A model generated the notes under the pieces. The model did no database searches. It was not told the origin of the DNA and worked only from the letters and a program-made list of their open reading frames with translations. Position numbers and translations under genes: made by a program. A stretch of DNA of 64,000 nt from Bradyrhizobium sp. CCGB12 (lineage in GTDB: Bacteria > Pseudomonadota > Alphaproteobacteria > Rhizobiales > Xanthobacteraceae): NCBI RefSeq assembly GCF_024199845.1, contig NZ_JANADO010000001.1, positions 4,030,001 through 4,094,000 of the forward strand, given 5' to 3'. Below are positions 24,061 through 32,421 of the stretch, piece after piece; the first letter of the stretch is position 1, and the number at the start of each line of letters is the position of its first letter.

Positions 24061-25482
24061 ATGGTCCGGCATCTTCCCACGCTCTCGATCGCGATGTCGG
24101 TGACGTCGCTGGCTCTCCTCCTCGCGCGGCCGGCTTCGGCGGAAACCGTCACGCTCGGCATCGGAACGCAGGACACCACGACCAACACGGTGACCGCAGG
24201 AGTCGTCATCCGTCAGCTGCATCTCCTCGAAAAATACCTACCGAAGGAGGGCAAATACGCCAAGATCAAGTTCGAGCTGGAATGGCAGAACTTCACCTCC
24301 GGCCCGCCCGTCACCAACGCGATGATGGCGAACAAGCTCCAGATCGGCATGATGGGCGACTATCCGCTGATCGTGAACGGCTTCACCTTCGAGAGCAACC
24401 CGGAGAGCAAGAGCCGCCTGATCGGCATTGCCGCCTACAGCCTGTCCGGCTCCGGCAACGGCATGGTCGTTCACAAGGACTCGCCCTATTACGATCTCGC
24501 CGACCTCAAGGGCAAACTCGTCAGCGTGCCCTTCGGCTCCGCCGCGCACGGCATGGTACTGAAGGCGATGCAGGACCGCGGCTATCCCGCCGACTTCTTC
24601 CAGCTGGTCAGCCAGAGCCCCGAGGTTGGCTCGACCAATCTCCAGGAGAAGAAGATCGACGCGCATGCCGATTTCGTTCCCTTCGCCGAGCTCCTGCCGT
24701 TCCGCGGCTTCGCGCGAAAGATCTTCGACGGCGTGGAGACCAATCTGCCGACCTTCCACGGCATCGTGGTCCGCACCGATTTCGCAGAGAAATATCCCGA
24801 GGTCGTCGTCGCCTATTTCAAGGCGCTGATCGCGGCCAACCAGTGGCTGCGCGACGATCCCAAGCTGGCCGCCGAGAAGATCCAGGAATGGACCGGCATC
24901 AACAAGGAAGTCGTCTACATCTTCCTCGGCCCCAGCGGCAACATGACCACCGACCCCACGGTCAAGCCGGCGCTGATCGATGCAGCCACCGCCGACGTCA
25001 AGGTGCTGCAAAACCTCGGCCGTATGAAGGAGTTCGATCCGAGGAAATGGGTCGACGACAGCTACATCCGGAAGGCCTATGCCGAGATGAAGCTCGACTA
25101 CGACGCGCAACTCGCCGGCACGAAGAATTATGAGATCTCCGGCGAGGACAGCTTCTGCAAGAAGCCGATCGCCGATCCGCGCAAGGCCGGCGAGGTCTGG
25201 GTCGATGATGCCGGCATCATGCCGTTCTCGTCAGCCAGTTGCACACTCGGCGCCTATGCCGACTACAAGGCCAAGGGCAGGAAGATCAACGTCGCCTACG
25301 TCTTCGATACCACCCGCGGCATCAAGCTGTTCGCCGACCAGGCCTTCTTCGCGGTCGGCAACGGCGATGTGGCGCCCTTCCTGCTGAAGAAGGATGCGGA
25401 AGCCTATGCCGCCAAGATCAACGGCAAGGTGCTCGGCTTCGAGGATGCGGTGAAGGCAGCGGTCGGCGGAGGCAAGACGTGA
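24061..25482 (+). CDS. Sulfonate/taurine/nitrate-type ABC binding protein with C-terminal NosL-like domain
   Basis: A 473-residue periplasmic protein, much longer than usual SsuA/TauA proteins (about 320-350). A signal peptide ends at LLLARPASA. Residues about 28-350 are an NMT1/THI5-like binding domain (LQIGMMGDYPLIVNGF, AHADFVPFAELLPF). Residues about 355-473 resemble the copper-binding NosL family (VAYVFDTTRGIKLFADQAFF, AYAAKINGKVLGFED). Cys366 and Cys394 are in this tail, but the NosL CxCGM motif is absent. The start at ATG 24061 has GAGGA 5 bases upstream; ATGs at 24049 and 24055 are alternatives. The permease start overlaps its stop. Confidence 0.85.
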   Translation: MVRHLPTLSIAMSVTSLALLLARPASAETVTLGIGTQDTTTNTVTAGVVIRQLHLLEKYLPKEGKYAKIKFELEWQNFTSGPPVTNAMMANKLQIGMMGDYPLIVNGFTFESNPESKSRLIGIAAYSLSGSGNGMVVHKDSPYYDLADLKGKLVSVPFGSAAHGMVLKAMQDRGYPADFFQLVSQSPEVGSTNLQEKKIDAHADFVPFAELLPFRGFARKIFDGVETNLPTFHGIVVRTDFAEKYPEVVVAYFKALIAANQWLRDDPKLAAEKIQEWTGINKEVVYIFLGPSGNMTTDPTVKPALIDAATADVKVLQNLGRMKEFDPRKWVDDSYIRKAYAEMKLDYDAQLAGTKNYEISGEDSFCKKPIADPRKAGEVWVDDAGIMPFSSASCTLGAYADYKAKGRKINVAYVFDTTRGIKLFADQAFFAVGNGDVAPFLLKKDAEAYAAKINGKVLGFEDAVKAAVGGGKT

Positions 25483-26387
25483 GCAGTCCCGCCCTCGTCA
25501 GACATCCCGAGGACAGCATGCCGGCAAGTGCAATCGCGGAGACAAGCTCCGTGCCCGTTACCACGCCACCTTCGGCCCCCCCCTCTTTCGGAACGCTCGC
25601 CCTGCGCTGGTACCGCCTGAACCAGGGCCGGCTGCGCGCAACCGCGATCGGCATCATCTCGCTGCTCGCCTTCCTGCTGGTCTGGCACCTGCTCACGACC
25701 TATCGCGTCGTGTTTTTCGTGCGCTTCACCAACGTGCCCTCGCCGCTCGCGGTCTATGCGAGCTTCACCAAGGCGATCCACGACCCCAAATTCCTGCTGC
25801 ACATCGCACTGAGCTGCCGGCGCATCTTCATCGGCTTCTCGCTCGCGGCTATCGTCGGCGTGCCGCTCGGCCTGATCATGGGCCGGTTCAAGCTGGTGCA
25901 TGAGGTGATCTTCCCGGTGGCCGAAGTGCTCAGGCCAATTCCGGCAATCGCCTGGGTACCGATGGCGATCATGCTGTGGCCGACCAACGAGCAGAGCATC
26001 GTCTTCATCACCTTCCTCGGCTCGTTCTTCCCGATTCTCGTCAACACGCTGCACGGCATGTCACTGGTCGATCCCGTGCTGGTGCGCGCCGCGCAATGCC
26101 TCGGCGCGCGGGAGCGCTCGATCTTCCGCGAGGTCTATTTTCCGGCGTCGCTGCCGCACATCTTCACCGGCCTCACCGTCGGCATGGGCGTCGCCTGGGT
26201 GTCGCTGATCGCCGCCGAAATGATCTCCGGGCAATACGGCATCGGCTACTTCACCTGGGAAGCCTACTCGCTGGTCCAGTATGCCGACATCGCGCTCGGC
26301 ATGATCGCGATCGGTGTGCTCGGCCTCGGATCGAGCCTGCTGATCAGGGGCGCGGGGCAATTGGTAATGCCATGGAGGTCGACATGA
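25479..26387 (+). CDS. ABC transporter permease, SsuC/TauC type
   Basis: A 302-residue inner-membrane permease with about six helices. The GTG start overlaps the binding-protein stop (GTGA) and has GGAGG 6 bases before it; an ATG at 25518 is an alternative. Family segments are RPIPAIAWVPMAIMLWP, the EAA-like loop AAQCLGARERSIFREVYFPAS and VAWVSLIAAEMISGQYGIGY. It carries a low-molecular-weight anion such as a sulfonate, judged by family. It overlaps the ATPase gene by 4 bases. Confidence 0.88.
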   Translation: MSSPALVRHPEDSMPASAIAETSSVPVTTPPSAPPSFGTLALRWYRLNQGRLRATAIGIISLLAFLLVWHLLTTYRVVFFVRFTNVPSPLAVYASFTKAIHDPKFLLHIALSCRRIFIGFSLAAIVGVPLGLIMGRFKLVHEVIFPVAEVLRPIPAIAWVPMAIMLWPTNEQSIVFITFLGSFFPILVNTLHGMSLVDPVLVRAAQCLGARERSIFREVYFPASLPHIFTGLTVGMGVAWVSLIAAEMISGQYGIGYFTWEAYSLVQYADIALGMIAIGVLGLGSSLLIRGAGQLVMPWRST

Positions 26388-27256
26388 GCGAGGCACCTGC
26401 GAACCCTCAGAAGGGCCTCGTCGAGGTCAAGAACTTCTCCCTCGCCTACGACACCATCGAGGGGCCGGTTCAGGCCGTCACCGACACGCAGATCCATGTG
26501 AAGCCCGGCGAGTTCGTCTCGATCGTCGGGCCCTCCGGCTGCGGAAAATCGACCCTGCTCAACGCGGTCGCCGGCTTCCTCAAGCCGACCACCGGGATCG
26601 TCACCGTCGACGGCAAGCGCGTGAACGGCCCCAGCGCCGAACGCGGCATGGTGTTCCAGCAATATTCACTGTTCCCCTGGAAGACGGTGCGGGAGAACGT
26701 CGAGTTCGGCCTGAAGATGCGGGGCATGCCGCGTTCGCAGCGCGAGCGCGCCGCCCGCACGCTGCTGGGGCTGGCTGGGCTCGAAGCCTTCGAGAAGCAC
26801 TATCCGGAAAAGCTGTCCGGTGGCATGAAGCAGCGCGTCGGCATCGTCCGCGCGCTCGCGACGGGCCCGAAAGTGCTGCTGCTCGACGAGCCATTTGGTG
26901 CACTTGACGCGCAGACCCGTGTCATCATGCAGCAGATTCTCACCAACATGTGGCAGCGGCTGAAGATCTCGGTGCTGTTCGTCACCCACGATATCGACGA
27001 GGCGATCTTCCTCTCCGACCGCGTCTACTGCATGACCGCCCGCCCCGGCTCGATCAAGGCGGAGATCCCGATCCCGCTGGAACGGCCGCGGCAGCAATCG
27101 ATGATGATGTCGTCGGAATTTTTGGCGCTACGCCGCGGGTTGATGTCGCTGATCCGCGAGGAAAGCCTGAAGGCGATGGGCGGCGAGATCAACGACATGG
27201 GCATGCAGGGGCTCAACATCGAGTTGCACGGCCACTCGCTGGCGGATGTGATTTAA
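26384..27256 (+). CDS. ABC transporter ATP-binding protein, SsuB/TauB type
   Basis: A 290-residue ATPase with Walker A GPSGCGKST, Q-loop FQQYSLFPWK, signature LSGGMKQR, Walker B LLLDEPFGALD and the switch His in FVTHDIDEA. It starts at MSEAPANPQ, overlapping the permease stop; an ATG 12 bases earlier is possible. A C-terminal extension of about 60 residues after the core is usual for nitrate/sulfonate/taurine ATPases. It powers the NosL-tailed importer. The operon ends here, facing the YeiH-like gene. Confidence 0.9.
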   Translation: MSEAPANPQKGLVEVKNFSLAYDTIEGPVQAVTDTQIHVKPGEFVSIVGPSGCGKSTLLNAVAGFLKPTTGIVTVDGKRVNGPSAERGMVFQQYSLFPWKTVRENVEFGLKMRGMPRSQRERAARTLLGLAGLEAFEKHYPEKLSGGMKQRVGIVRALATGPKVLLLDEPFGALDAQTRVIMQQILTNMWQRLKISVLFVTHDIDEAIFLSDRVYCMTARPGSIKAEIPIPLERPRQQSMMMSSEFLALRRGLMSLIREESLKAMGGEINDMGMQGLNIELHGHSLADVI

Positions 27257-27290
27257 TTTACCTGTAACGTTTGCGGCAGACGACAGTCTC

Positions 27291-27376
27291 GTAGCGTGGG
27301 CAAAGCGAAGCTGCCCACCACTATCTCGCCTGTTGGAAGATTGTGGGCACGGCGCTTCGCGCCTTTGCCTACCCTA
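27291..27376. repeat. Inverted repeat between the convergent ATPase and YeiH-like genes
   Basis: The left arm CGTAGCGTGGGCAAAGCGAAG and the right arm near 27352-27376 (GCGCCTTTGCCTACCCTACG) are imperfect inverted copies flanking GTTGGAAGATTGTGGGCAC. This is a rhizobial-type intergenic repeat and probably also serves as a two-way terminator between converging transcripts. Confidence 0.65.
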
Positions 27377-27393
27377 CGGCAGTTCTGCCTTGA

Positions 27394-28452
27394 TCACTTG
27401 AACCAATGCACCAGCGCGATGCTGATGCCGAGCAGCAGCAGCAGCGACAGCGTCACGGCGGCCGTCACGCGGCCGCCGACATTGGCAAGCACGCGCACGT
27501 CGACGCCGAGGCCGAGCGCGGCCATGGAGACCACGGTGAGAAAGCCCGTGATCTTCGTGACCGGCCCGACCACCGTAACCGGCACGATTTCCAGGGACCG
27601 CAGGGTCGCGAGCGCGAGAAAGCCGAGGATGAACCACGGTACAAGCCGGAAGAAGCCGACATTGGTCTTCTTGGCACCGCTTTGCCAGCGCGAGGCAACC
27701 AGCGACAGCCCGACGACGACGGGACCGAGCATCAGTACACGCATCAGCTTCACCAGCGTGCCGATCTGCGTCGAGACCAGTCCGGCCGGCACCGTCGCGG
27801 CCAGCACCTGTGGCACCGCATAGACGGTGAGGCCCGCGAGAATGCCGTACTGCGTCGCCGACAACTGCAACAGCGGAATCAACAGTGGCAGGCCCAGCAC
27901 CATCATCACGCCGAGGATCGCGGTGAAGGAGATCGAGGATGCGATCTCGTCGTTGTTGGCGCCGATGATCGGCGCCACGGCCGCAATCGCCGAATTGCCG
28001 CAGATCGAGTTCCCGCAGGCGATCAGGATCGACAGTCGCGTCGACAGGCCGAGCATCCGGCTGAGACCAAAGGAGACGCAGAGCGCGACCACCACGACTG
28101 CGGCGATCGAGGCCAGCAGTGCGATACCCGAGGCGGCAATGGCAGCGAAGCTGATCGAGGCGCCCAGCAGCATGACGGCGACTTCGAGGAGCTGTTTTGC
28201 GCTGAAGGCGATCCCGGCCTGCCAGCGTGGCGCCGGTTTCCAGAAGCTGCGGAGCGCCATGCCGAGCAGGATCGCCATGACCAGCGCCTCGACATAGGGA
28301 TGCTCGAACACGCCCAGCTCTGCCCGCTCCAGCAGGGCCGAGACACCGGCGACCAAAACGCAGAGGAGAATGCCGGGAATCAGCGCCACAATACGGCTGG
28401 CGGCGGTGGCCGGCTTGGCATCGGCCGGGCTGGATGCTTGATTCTGCGACAC
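27394..28452 (-). CDS. yeiH: YeiH-family putative sulfate exporter
   Basis: A 352-residue membrane protein with about ten helices. Family segments are ILIACGNSICGNSAIAAVAP, with the paired GNS motifs, the EIASSISFTAILGVMM helix and AVPQVLAATVPAG. The family (UPF0324, putative sulfate exporter) has little direct biochemistry. It converges on the sulfonate-type transporter. A weak copy of the cluster motif lies 49-60 bases upstream of its start, linking it to the AprA-like genes. It may release sulfate or sulfite formed inside the cell; this is inference. Confidence 0.85.
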   Translation of the reverse strand: MSQNQASSPADAKPATAASRIVALIPGILLCVLVAGVSALLERAELGVFEHPYVEALVMAILLGMALRSFWKPAPRWQAGIAFSAKQLLEVAVMLLGASISFAAIAASGIALLASIAAVVVVALCVSFGLSRMLGLSTRLSILIACGNSICGNSAIAAVAPIIGANNDEIASSISFTAILGVMMVLGLPLLIPLLQLSATQYGILAGLTVYAVPQVLAATVPAGLVSTQIGTLVKLMRVLMLGPVVVGLSLVASRWQSGAKKTNVGFFRLVPWFILGFLALATLRSLEIVPVTVVGPVTKITGFLTVVSMAALGLGVDVRVLANVGGRVTAAVTLSLLLLLGISIALVHWFK

Positions 28453-28500
28453 AAATCTCTCCCAGAGGAGAAGGATTTATACGCAGCGCACTCCCGTTGG

Positions 28501-28512
28501 GAAATAAGTTTT
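28501..28512. promoter_or_regulatory. Possible fifth cluster motif (upstream of yeiH)
   Basis: GAAATAAGTTTT matches site 1 at 9 of 12 positions and sits 49-60 bases upstream of the yeiH start codon, a spacing like that of the other sites. On its own it would not be noticed. Confidence 0.3.
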
Positions 28513-28563
28513 CGACATATCAGGCCCGAGGGAAGTTCTATCCTCAGGCCGGAATAATCGGCC

Positions 28564-28782
28564 TTAGAAGATCAGGCTCTTGGCGAGCGAAGCGACGCGG
28601 CTGAAACCGTCATAGATGCCGGGCTCAAAGAAGGCGGCGCGAGCAAGCACGATACCCGCAACCAGCGACCAGAACAGGCCCGTGCCGGCCCGCAGCAGGA
28701 GCTTTGACGTACGCGACCGCGGCTGGGTGTCCGTTGCGGACACCAGTTGCTCGCCGAAGGGTTCAAATCCGGTACGTTCCAT
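28564..28782 (-). CDS. Small hypothetical protein with one membrane helix
   Basis: A 72-residue protein from the ATG at MERTGFEPFGEQL; a TTG four codons upstream is also open. The first 30 residues are polar with an SRTSKLL stretch. One hydrophobic helix follows (GLFWSLVAGIVLARAAFF), then a short amphipathic end. I recognise no family. There is no clear ribosome-binding site, and an overlapping antisense-free frame exists in another phase, so the call is moderate. It lies between yeiH and the Liv transporter. Confidence 0.5.
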   Translation of the reverse strand: MERTGFEPFGEQLVSATDTQPRSRTSKLLLRAGTGLFWSLVAGIVLARAAFFEPGIYDGFSRVASLAKSLIF

Positions 28783-28947
28783 GGCTCTGGCCAATCCATC
28801 AATTCTGATGGGAATGTCGTCGTTTCGGCCCCAAACGGCAATGGAAGTGATTGGCGTTTTTGTCCTCCGGAAGGGAAACTCCTTCCGTTGGACCAGTCCG
28901 GGACAATAGTTTTCTTCTTCCGGCCTATTTGGACACCGGCGTCCCGC

Positions 28948-29661
28948 CTACAGCGCCAGATATCGCCGCCGGATCGCCTCGTTGGACTTCAGCTCCTCGA
29001 TGCCGGCGGCGTAGACAATCTGGCCCTTGTCGATGACCGTCGCATGGCTCGCCAGCCCCAGGCAGAAATGCATGTTCTGCTCGGCGATCAGCACGGTCGA
29101 ACCGAGCGAACGGAGCTGCCGCAAGAGCTCTCCGATCCGCTGCACGATGATCGGCGCGAGGCCCTCGCTCGGCTCATCCAGCAGCAGCAGCGCCGGATTG
29201 CCCATCAGCGTGCGCGCAATCGCGAGCATCTGCTGCTCGCCGCCCGAGAGGCGCCCGGCGATGCGATGGCGCAGCGGCTCCAGGAGCGGAAAGACCTCGT
29301 AGATGCGCTTGATCGGCCATTCGTCCTGACCTTCCGGCCCGCGCTTCCTGCCGATGACGAGATTGTCCTCGACCGTATGCTCGGGAAAGACCTGACGGTC
29401 CTCAGGCACGAAGCCGAGGCCGGCGCGCGCGATCGCGTGCGGCTTCAGGCCGGAAATGACCGCGCCGCGCAAGCTGACCCTGCCCCGCCGCGGCGGCGCC
29501 AGCCCCATGATCGCCTTCATGGTCGTCGACTTCCCGGCGCCGTTGCGGCCGAGCAGCGCCATGGTCTCGCCTTGCCGCACCGACAGGCCGACGCCGAACA
29601 GGATCTGGCTCGTGCCATAATAGACGTCGAGATCGGCAACTTCGATGACGGCTCCGCTCAT
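28948..29661 (-). CDS. livF: Branched-chain amino acid-type ABC transporter ATP-binding protein LivF
   Basis: A 237-residue ATPase. Walker A GRNGAGKST, the LivF-specific VPEDRQVFPEHTVEDNL, signature LSGGEQQM, Walker B LLLDEPSEGL and switch segment LIAEQNMHF are all visible. Its ATG overlaps the livG stop. Together with LivG it powers the LivHM channel. In soil bacteria such systems also import aromatic or aliphatic acids, so the divergent ligase/monooxygenase operon may show the true cargo. Confidence 0.92.
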   Translation of the reverse strand: MSGAVIEVADLDVYYGTSQILFGVGLSVRQGETMALLGRNGAGKSTTMKAIMGLAPPRRGRVSLRGAVISGLKPHAIARAGLGFVPEDRQVFPEHTVEDNLVIGRKRGPEGQDEWPIKRIYEVFPLLEPLRHRIAGRLSGGEQQMLAIARTLMGNPALLLLDEPSEGLAPIIVQRIGELLRQLRSLGSTVLIAEQNMHFCLGLASHATVIDKGQIVYAAGIEELKSNEAIRRRYLAL

Positions 29662-30413
29662 GCGACAGCTCCCGCATGTTCGGTGCCGAGATAGGCGTCG
29701 ATCACAGCGCTGTCGTTGCGGATCTCGTCGGGCGTGCCGGTTGCGAGAATACGGCCGTAGCAGAGCACGACGATCTTTGGGGCGATCTTGAACACGATAT
29801 CCATGTCATGCTCGATGAAGACGACGGTGATCTTCTGGGTGTCCCAGAGCTCGCGCACCTTGTCGATCATCCGCCAGCGTTCTTCCGGGCCCATGCCGGC
29901 GGTGGGCTCGTCCAGCAGCAACACTTTTGGTTCCAGCACCAGAGCCAAGGCGATGTCGAGCAGCTTTTGATCGCCGTGCGACAGCGTTGCGGCGGTGCGA
30001 TTGCGCTTGCCGGCGAGCCCCAGCAACTCCATCACGTGCTCGGCGCGCTCGCGCGTCTCGGGCAGCGGAAAGCGCTTGTGCAGCACCGCCGACGAACGCT
30101 GGTCGGCGCTGACAGCGGCGAGCATGGTCTCCTGCACGGTGAGCGATTTGAAGATGCTGGCAACCTGGAACGCGCGGCCGATGCCGTGGCGGACGATCTC
30201 CGGCGGCGAGCGGCCGGCAAGGTCGACGCCGTCGAGCAGCACCTGCCCGGAATCCGGCCTCAACGCACCCGTGATCAGATTGAAGAAGGTGCTCTTGCCC
30301 GCGCCATTCGGGCCGATCACCGCGGTGAGCGAGCCGTCGGGGAAGTCAAGCGAGACGTCGTTGGTCGCCTTCACGCCGCCGAAGGATTTTGCGAGATTGC
30401 GGATCTCGAGCAT
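29658..30413 (-). CDS. livG: Branched-chain amino acid-type ABC transporter ATP-binding protein LivG
   Basis: A 251-residue ATPase. The frame is open far upstream, but the ATG at MLEIRNLAKSFGG begins the conserved first strand and lies 2 bases after the livM stop. Walker A GPNGAGKST, RAFQVASIFKSLTVQE, the slightly divergent signature LSHGDQKLLDIA, Walker B LLLDEPTAGM and FIEHDMDIVF fit LivG. It pairs with LivF. Confidence 0.92.
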   Translation of the reverse strand: MLEIRNLAKSFGGVKATNDVSLDFPDGSLTAVIGPNGAGKSTFFNLITGALRPDSGQVLLDGVDLAGRSPPEIVRHGIGRAFQVASIFKSLTVQETMLAAVSADQRSSAVLHKRFPLPETRERAEHVMELLGLAGKRNRTAATLSHGDQKLLDIALALVLEPKVLLLDEPTAGMGPEERWRMIDKVRELWDTQKITVVFIEHDMDIVFKIAPKIVVLCYGRILATGTPDEIRNDSAVIDAYLGTEHAGAVA

Positions 30414-30415
30414 GG

Positions 30416-31435
30416 CTAGCGCCCCTCGCCTGCGCCGCGCCGGTGGGCGAACCATTCCGCGACGAAATCGAGCAGGCCTTTGCGCAGGCCCAGCGCGAAG
30501 AACAGGATGACGATCCCGAGCACGATGCCGTGGTACTCGGTGAAGCGCGTGACGGTGTCGTTGAGCAGAAGCAGCAGCACGGTCCCGACCATCGGCCCCA
30601 AAAAGGTCGAGACGCCGCCGAGCATGTTGATGAAGATGCCCTCCCCCGAGATCGTCCAATAGGCGAATTCCGGATAGGCGCCGGACACGAACAGCGCCAT
30701 CACCATGCCGCCCATCGACGCGAACAGCGCCGCCAGCACGAACACGGTGAGTTTTGCCCGCCAGACGTCGATGCCGAGGAAGCTCGCGCGCGCGGCGTTG
30801 TCGCGGATCATGCGGAGCGTGTAGCCGAATGGCGATTGCGCGATCTGGCGCATTGCGAGCAGACCGAGGATCAACAGCGCGCAACTCGCGATGTAGAGAT
30901 GGACGTGGTTGGCAAGATTGATCCCGAGGAATACGGGGCGCGGAATGCCGCCGCGCAGGCCCTGGTCGCCACCGGTGAACGAGGCCCAGGACAGGATGGT
31001 CGAGTGGATCAGCATCTGGAAGGCGAGCGTGACGAAGGCAAAGTAGATCTCCTTCAGCCGCACGCAGATTGCGCCAATGGCAGCGGCGATCACCGCCGTG
31101 ATCGCCAGCGTCGCCACGAAGGCGACCGGAATGGGAACGCCGAGCTTCTGCATGATCAGGCCGAAACTGTAGGCGCCGAGGCCGAAGAACATGCCGTGAC
31201 CGAACGAGGTCAGGCCGGTGTAGCCGACAAGGAGATTGAGCGAGGTCGCAAACAGGCCGTAGGCGGAACAGCGGATGACGAAATCGAACAGCGCCTTGCT
31301 GCCGGTGAAGAGCGGCAGGCTCGCCAGCACCGCGAAGGCAATCAGCGCGATCAGCACGTCGCGATAGCGCTGAAGCGCGGCGCCGTTGCGTACCGGCGCC
31401 AGTCGCTCGGCGCGTCCGGCCTCCAGTTCGGTCAT
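30416..31435 (-). CDS. livM: Branched-chain amino acid-type ABC transporter permease LivM
   Basis: A 339-residue permease with eight to ten helices. NLLVGYTGLTSFGHGMFFGL is the conserved LivM segment, and SPFGYTLRMIRDNAARASFLG contains the ATPase-contact loop. Its ATG overlaps the livH stop by 4 bases. It forms the channel with LivH. Confidence 0.92.
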   Translation of the reverse strand: MTELEAGRAERLAPVRNGAALQRYRDVLIALIAFAVLASLPLFTGSKALFDFVIRCSAYGLFATSLNLLVGYTGLTSFGHGMFFGLGAYSFGLIMQKLGVPIPVAFVATLAITAVIAAAIGAICVRLKEIYFAFVTLAFQMLIHSTILSWASFTGGDQGLRGGIPRPVFLGINLANHVHLYIASCALLILGLLAMRQIAQSPFGYTLRMIRDNAARASFLGIDVWRAKLTVFVLAALFASMGGMVMALFVSGAYPEFAYWTISGEGIFINMLGGVSTFLGPMVGTVLLLLLNDTVTRFTEYHGIVLGIVILFFALGLRKGLLDFVAEWFAHRRGAGEGR

Positions 31436-32334
31436 GCCGCCTCCTTGCCGAACAGGCCGGTGGGCTTTGAGACCAGCACGATCACCATGAACAGATACAT
31501 CAACCCTTCCGTGAACAAGGGAAAGCCGAGCGAACCGAACGACCTGATCAGGCCGAGCAGCAGCGCGCCGATCAGCGCGCCCAGGATCGAACCCATGCCG
31601 CCGATCACGGTGACGATGAAGGATTCGATCAGTACCGAAAATCCCATGCCTGGGGTCAGCGATCGCACGGGCGCGGCGAGCGCGCCGGCAAGTCCCGCCA
31701 GCATGCCGCCGAGCGCGAAAACGCCGCCATAGATCAGACCGGTGTTGATGCCGAGCGCCGACACCATGCCGGGGTTATGCGCGGCGGCGCGGATCACCTT
31801 GCCGATCCGGCTGCGCGAGAGCCCGATGCCGAGCACGATGGCCGCGAGAAGCGCGACGCCGATCAGCAGGAGATAATAAGGCGGCACCACGCCGCCGGCG
31901 ATGAACAGCGGCATCACCTGGAACGCCGCCGGCATTCCCATCGACTTGAATTCCGGTCCCCAGATGATGCGCACGACATCGTCGAAGATCAGCACGAAGG
32001 CATAGCAGACGAGCAGCTGCATCAGCACGTCCGCGCCATAGACGCGGCTCATGAAGACGCGCTCGAAGATCAGGCCGAGGATGGCGGTGCCGGCCGCGCC
32101 CGCCAGCATCGCGAGCGCAAAGCTGCCGGTGAGCTGATAAGCCGTCATCGCGAAATAGGCGCCGAACATGTAGAAGGCGCCGTGGCTGAAATTGACGACC
32201 TTGAGTACGCCGAAGATCAGCGTCAGCCCGACCGCCACGAGAAACAGAAGCATGCCGATGATGAGGCCGCTGGTGGTCTGCGTCACCAGGCAGGCGGAGC
32301 TGGAGAGACAGCCGGCAAGCGCATCGAGATCCAC
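31432..32334 (-). CDS. livH: Branched-chain amino acid-type ABC transporter permease LivH
   Basis: A 300-residue permease. LTLIFGVLKVVNFSHGAFYM and GMGFSVLIESFIVTVIGGMG are LivH hallmarks. The start is a GTG (MDLDALAG) without a strong ribosome site; translation from a nearer internal GTG cannot be excluded. The binding-protein gene ends 87 bases upstream on the same strand. Confidence 0.9.
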   Translation of the reverse strand: MDLDALAGCLSSSACLVTQTTSGLIIGMLLFLVAVGLTLIFGVLKVVNFSHGAFYMFGAYFAMTAYQLTGSFALAMLAGAAGTAILGLIFERVFMSRVYGADVLMQLLVCYAFVLIFDDVVRIIWGPEFKSMGMPAAFQVMPLFIAGGVVPPYYLLLIGVALLAAIVLGIGLSRSRIGKVIRAAAHNPGMVSALGINTGLIYGGVFALGGMLAGLAGALAAPVRSLTPGMGFSVLIESFIVTVIGGMGSILGALIGALLLGLIRSFGSLGFPLFTEGLMYLFMVIVLVSKPTGLFGKEAA

Positions 32335-32421
32335 AGGAACACTTTCATTGTCGTGCGCCGGAGCCGGCGCGGAGAACGAAACGAAGGCGGAGACGATTGT
32401 CCGTCCCCGCCTTGCGTGTGA

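Noticed and set aside
28755..28785. A tRNA-like GGTTCAAATCC T-loop
   Set aside because: The flanking bases do not form a T stem, and no acceptor, D or anticodon arms are found around it. It lies within a possible small gene.
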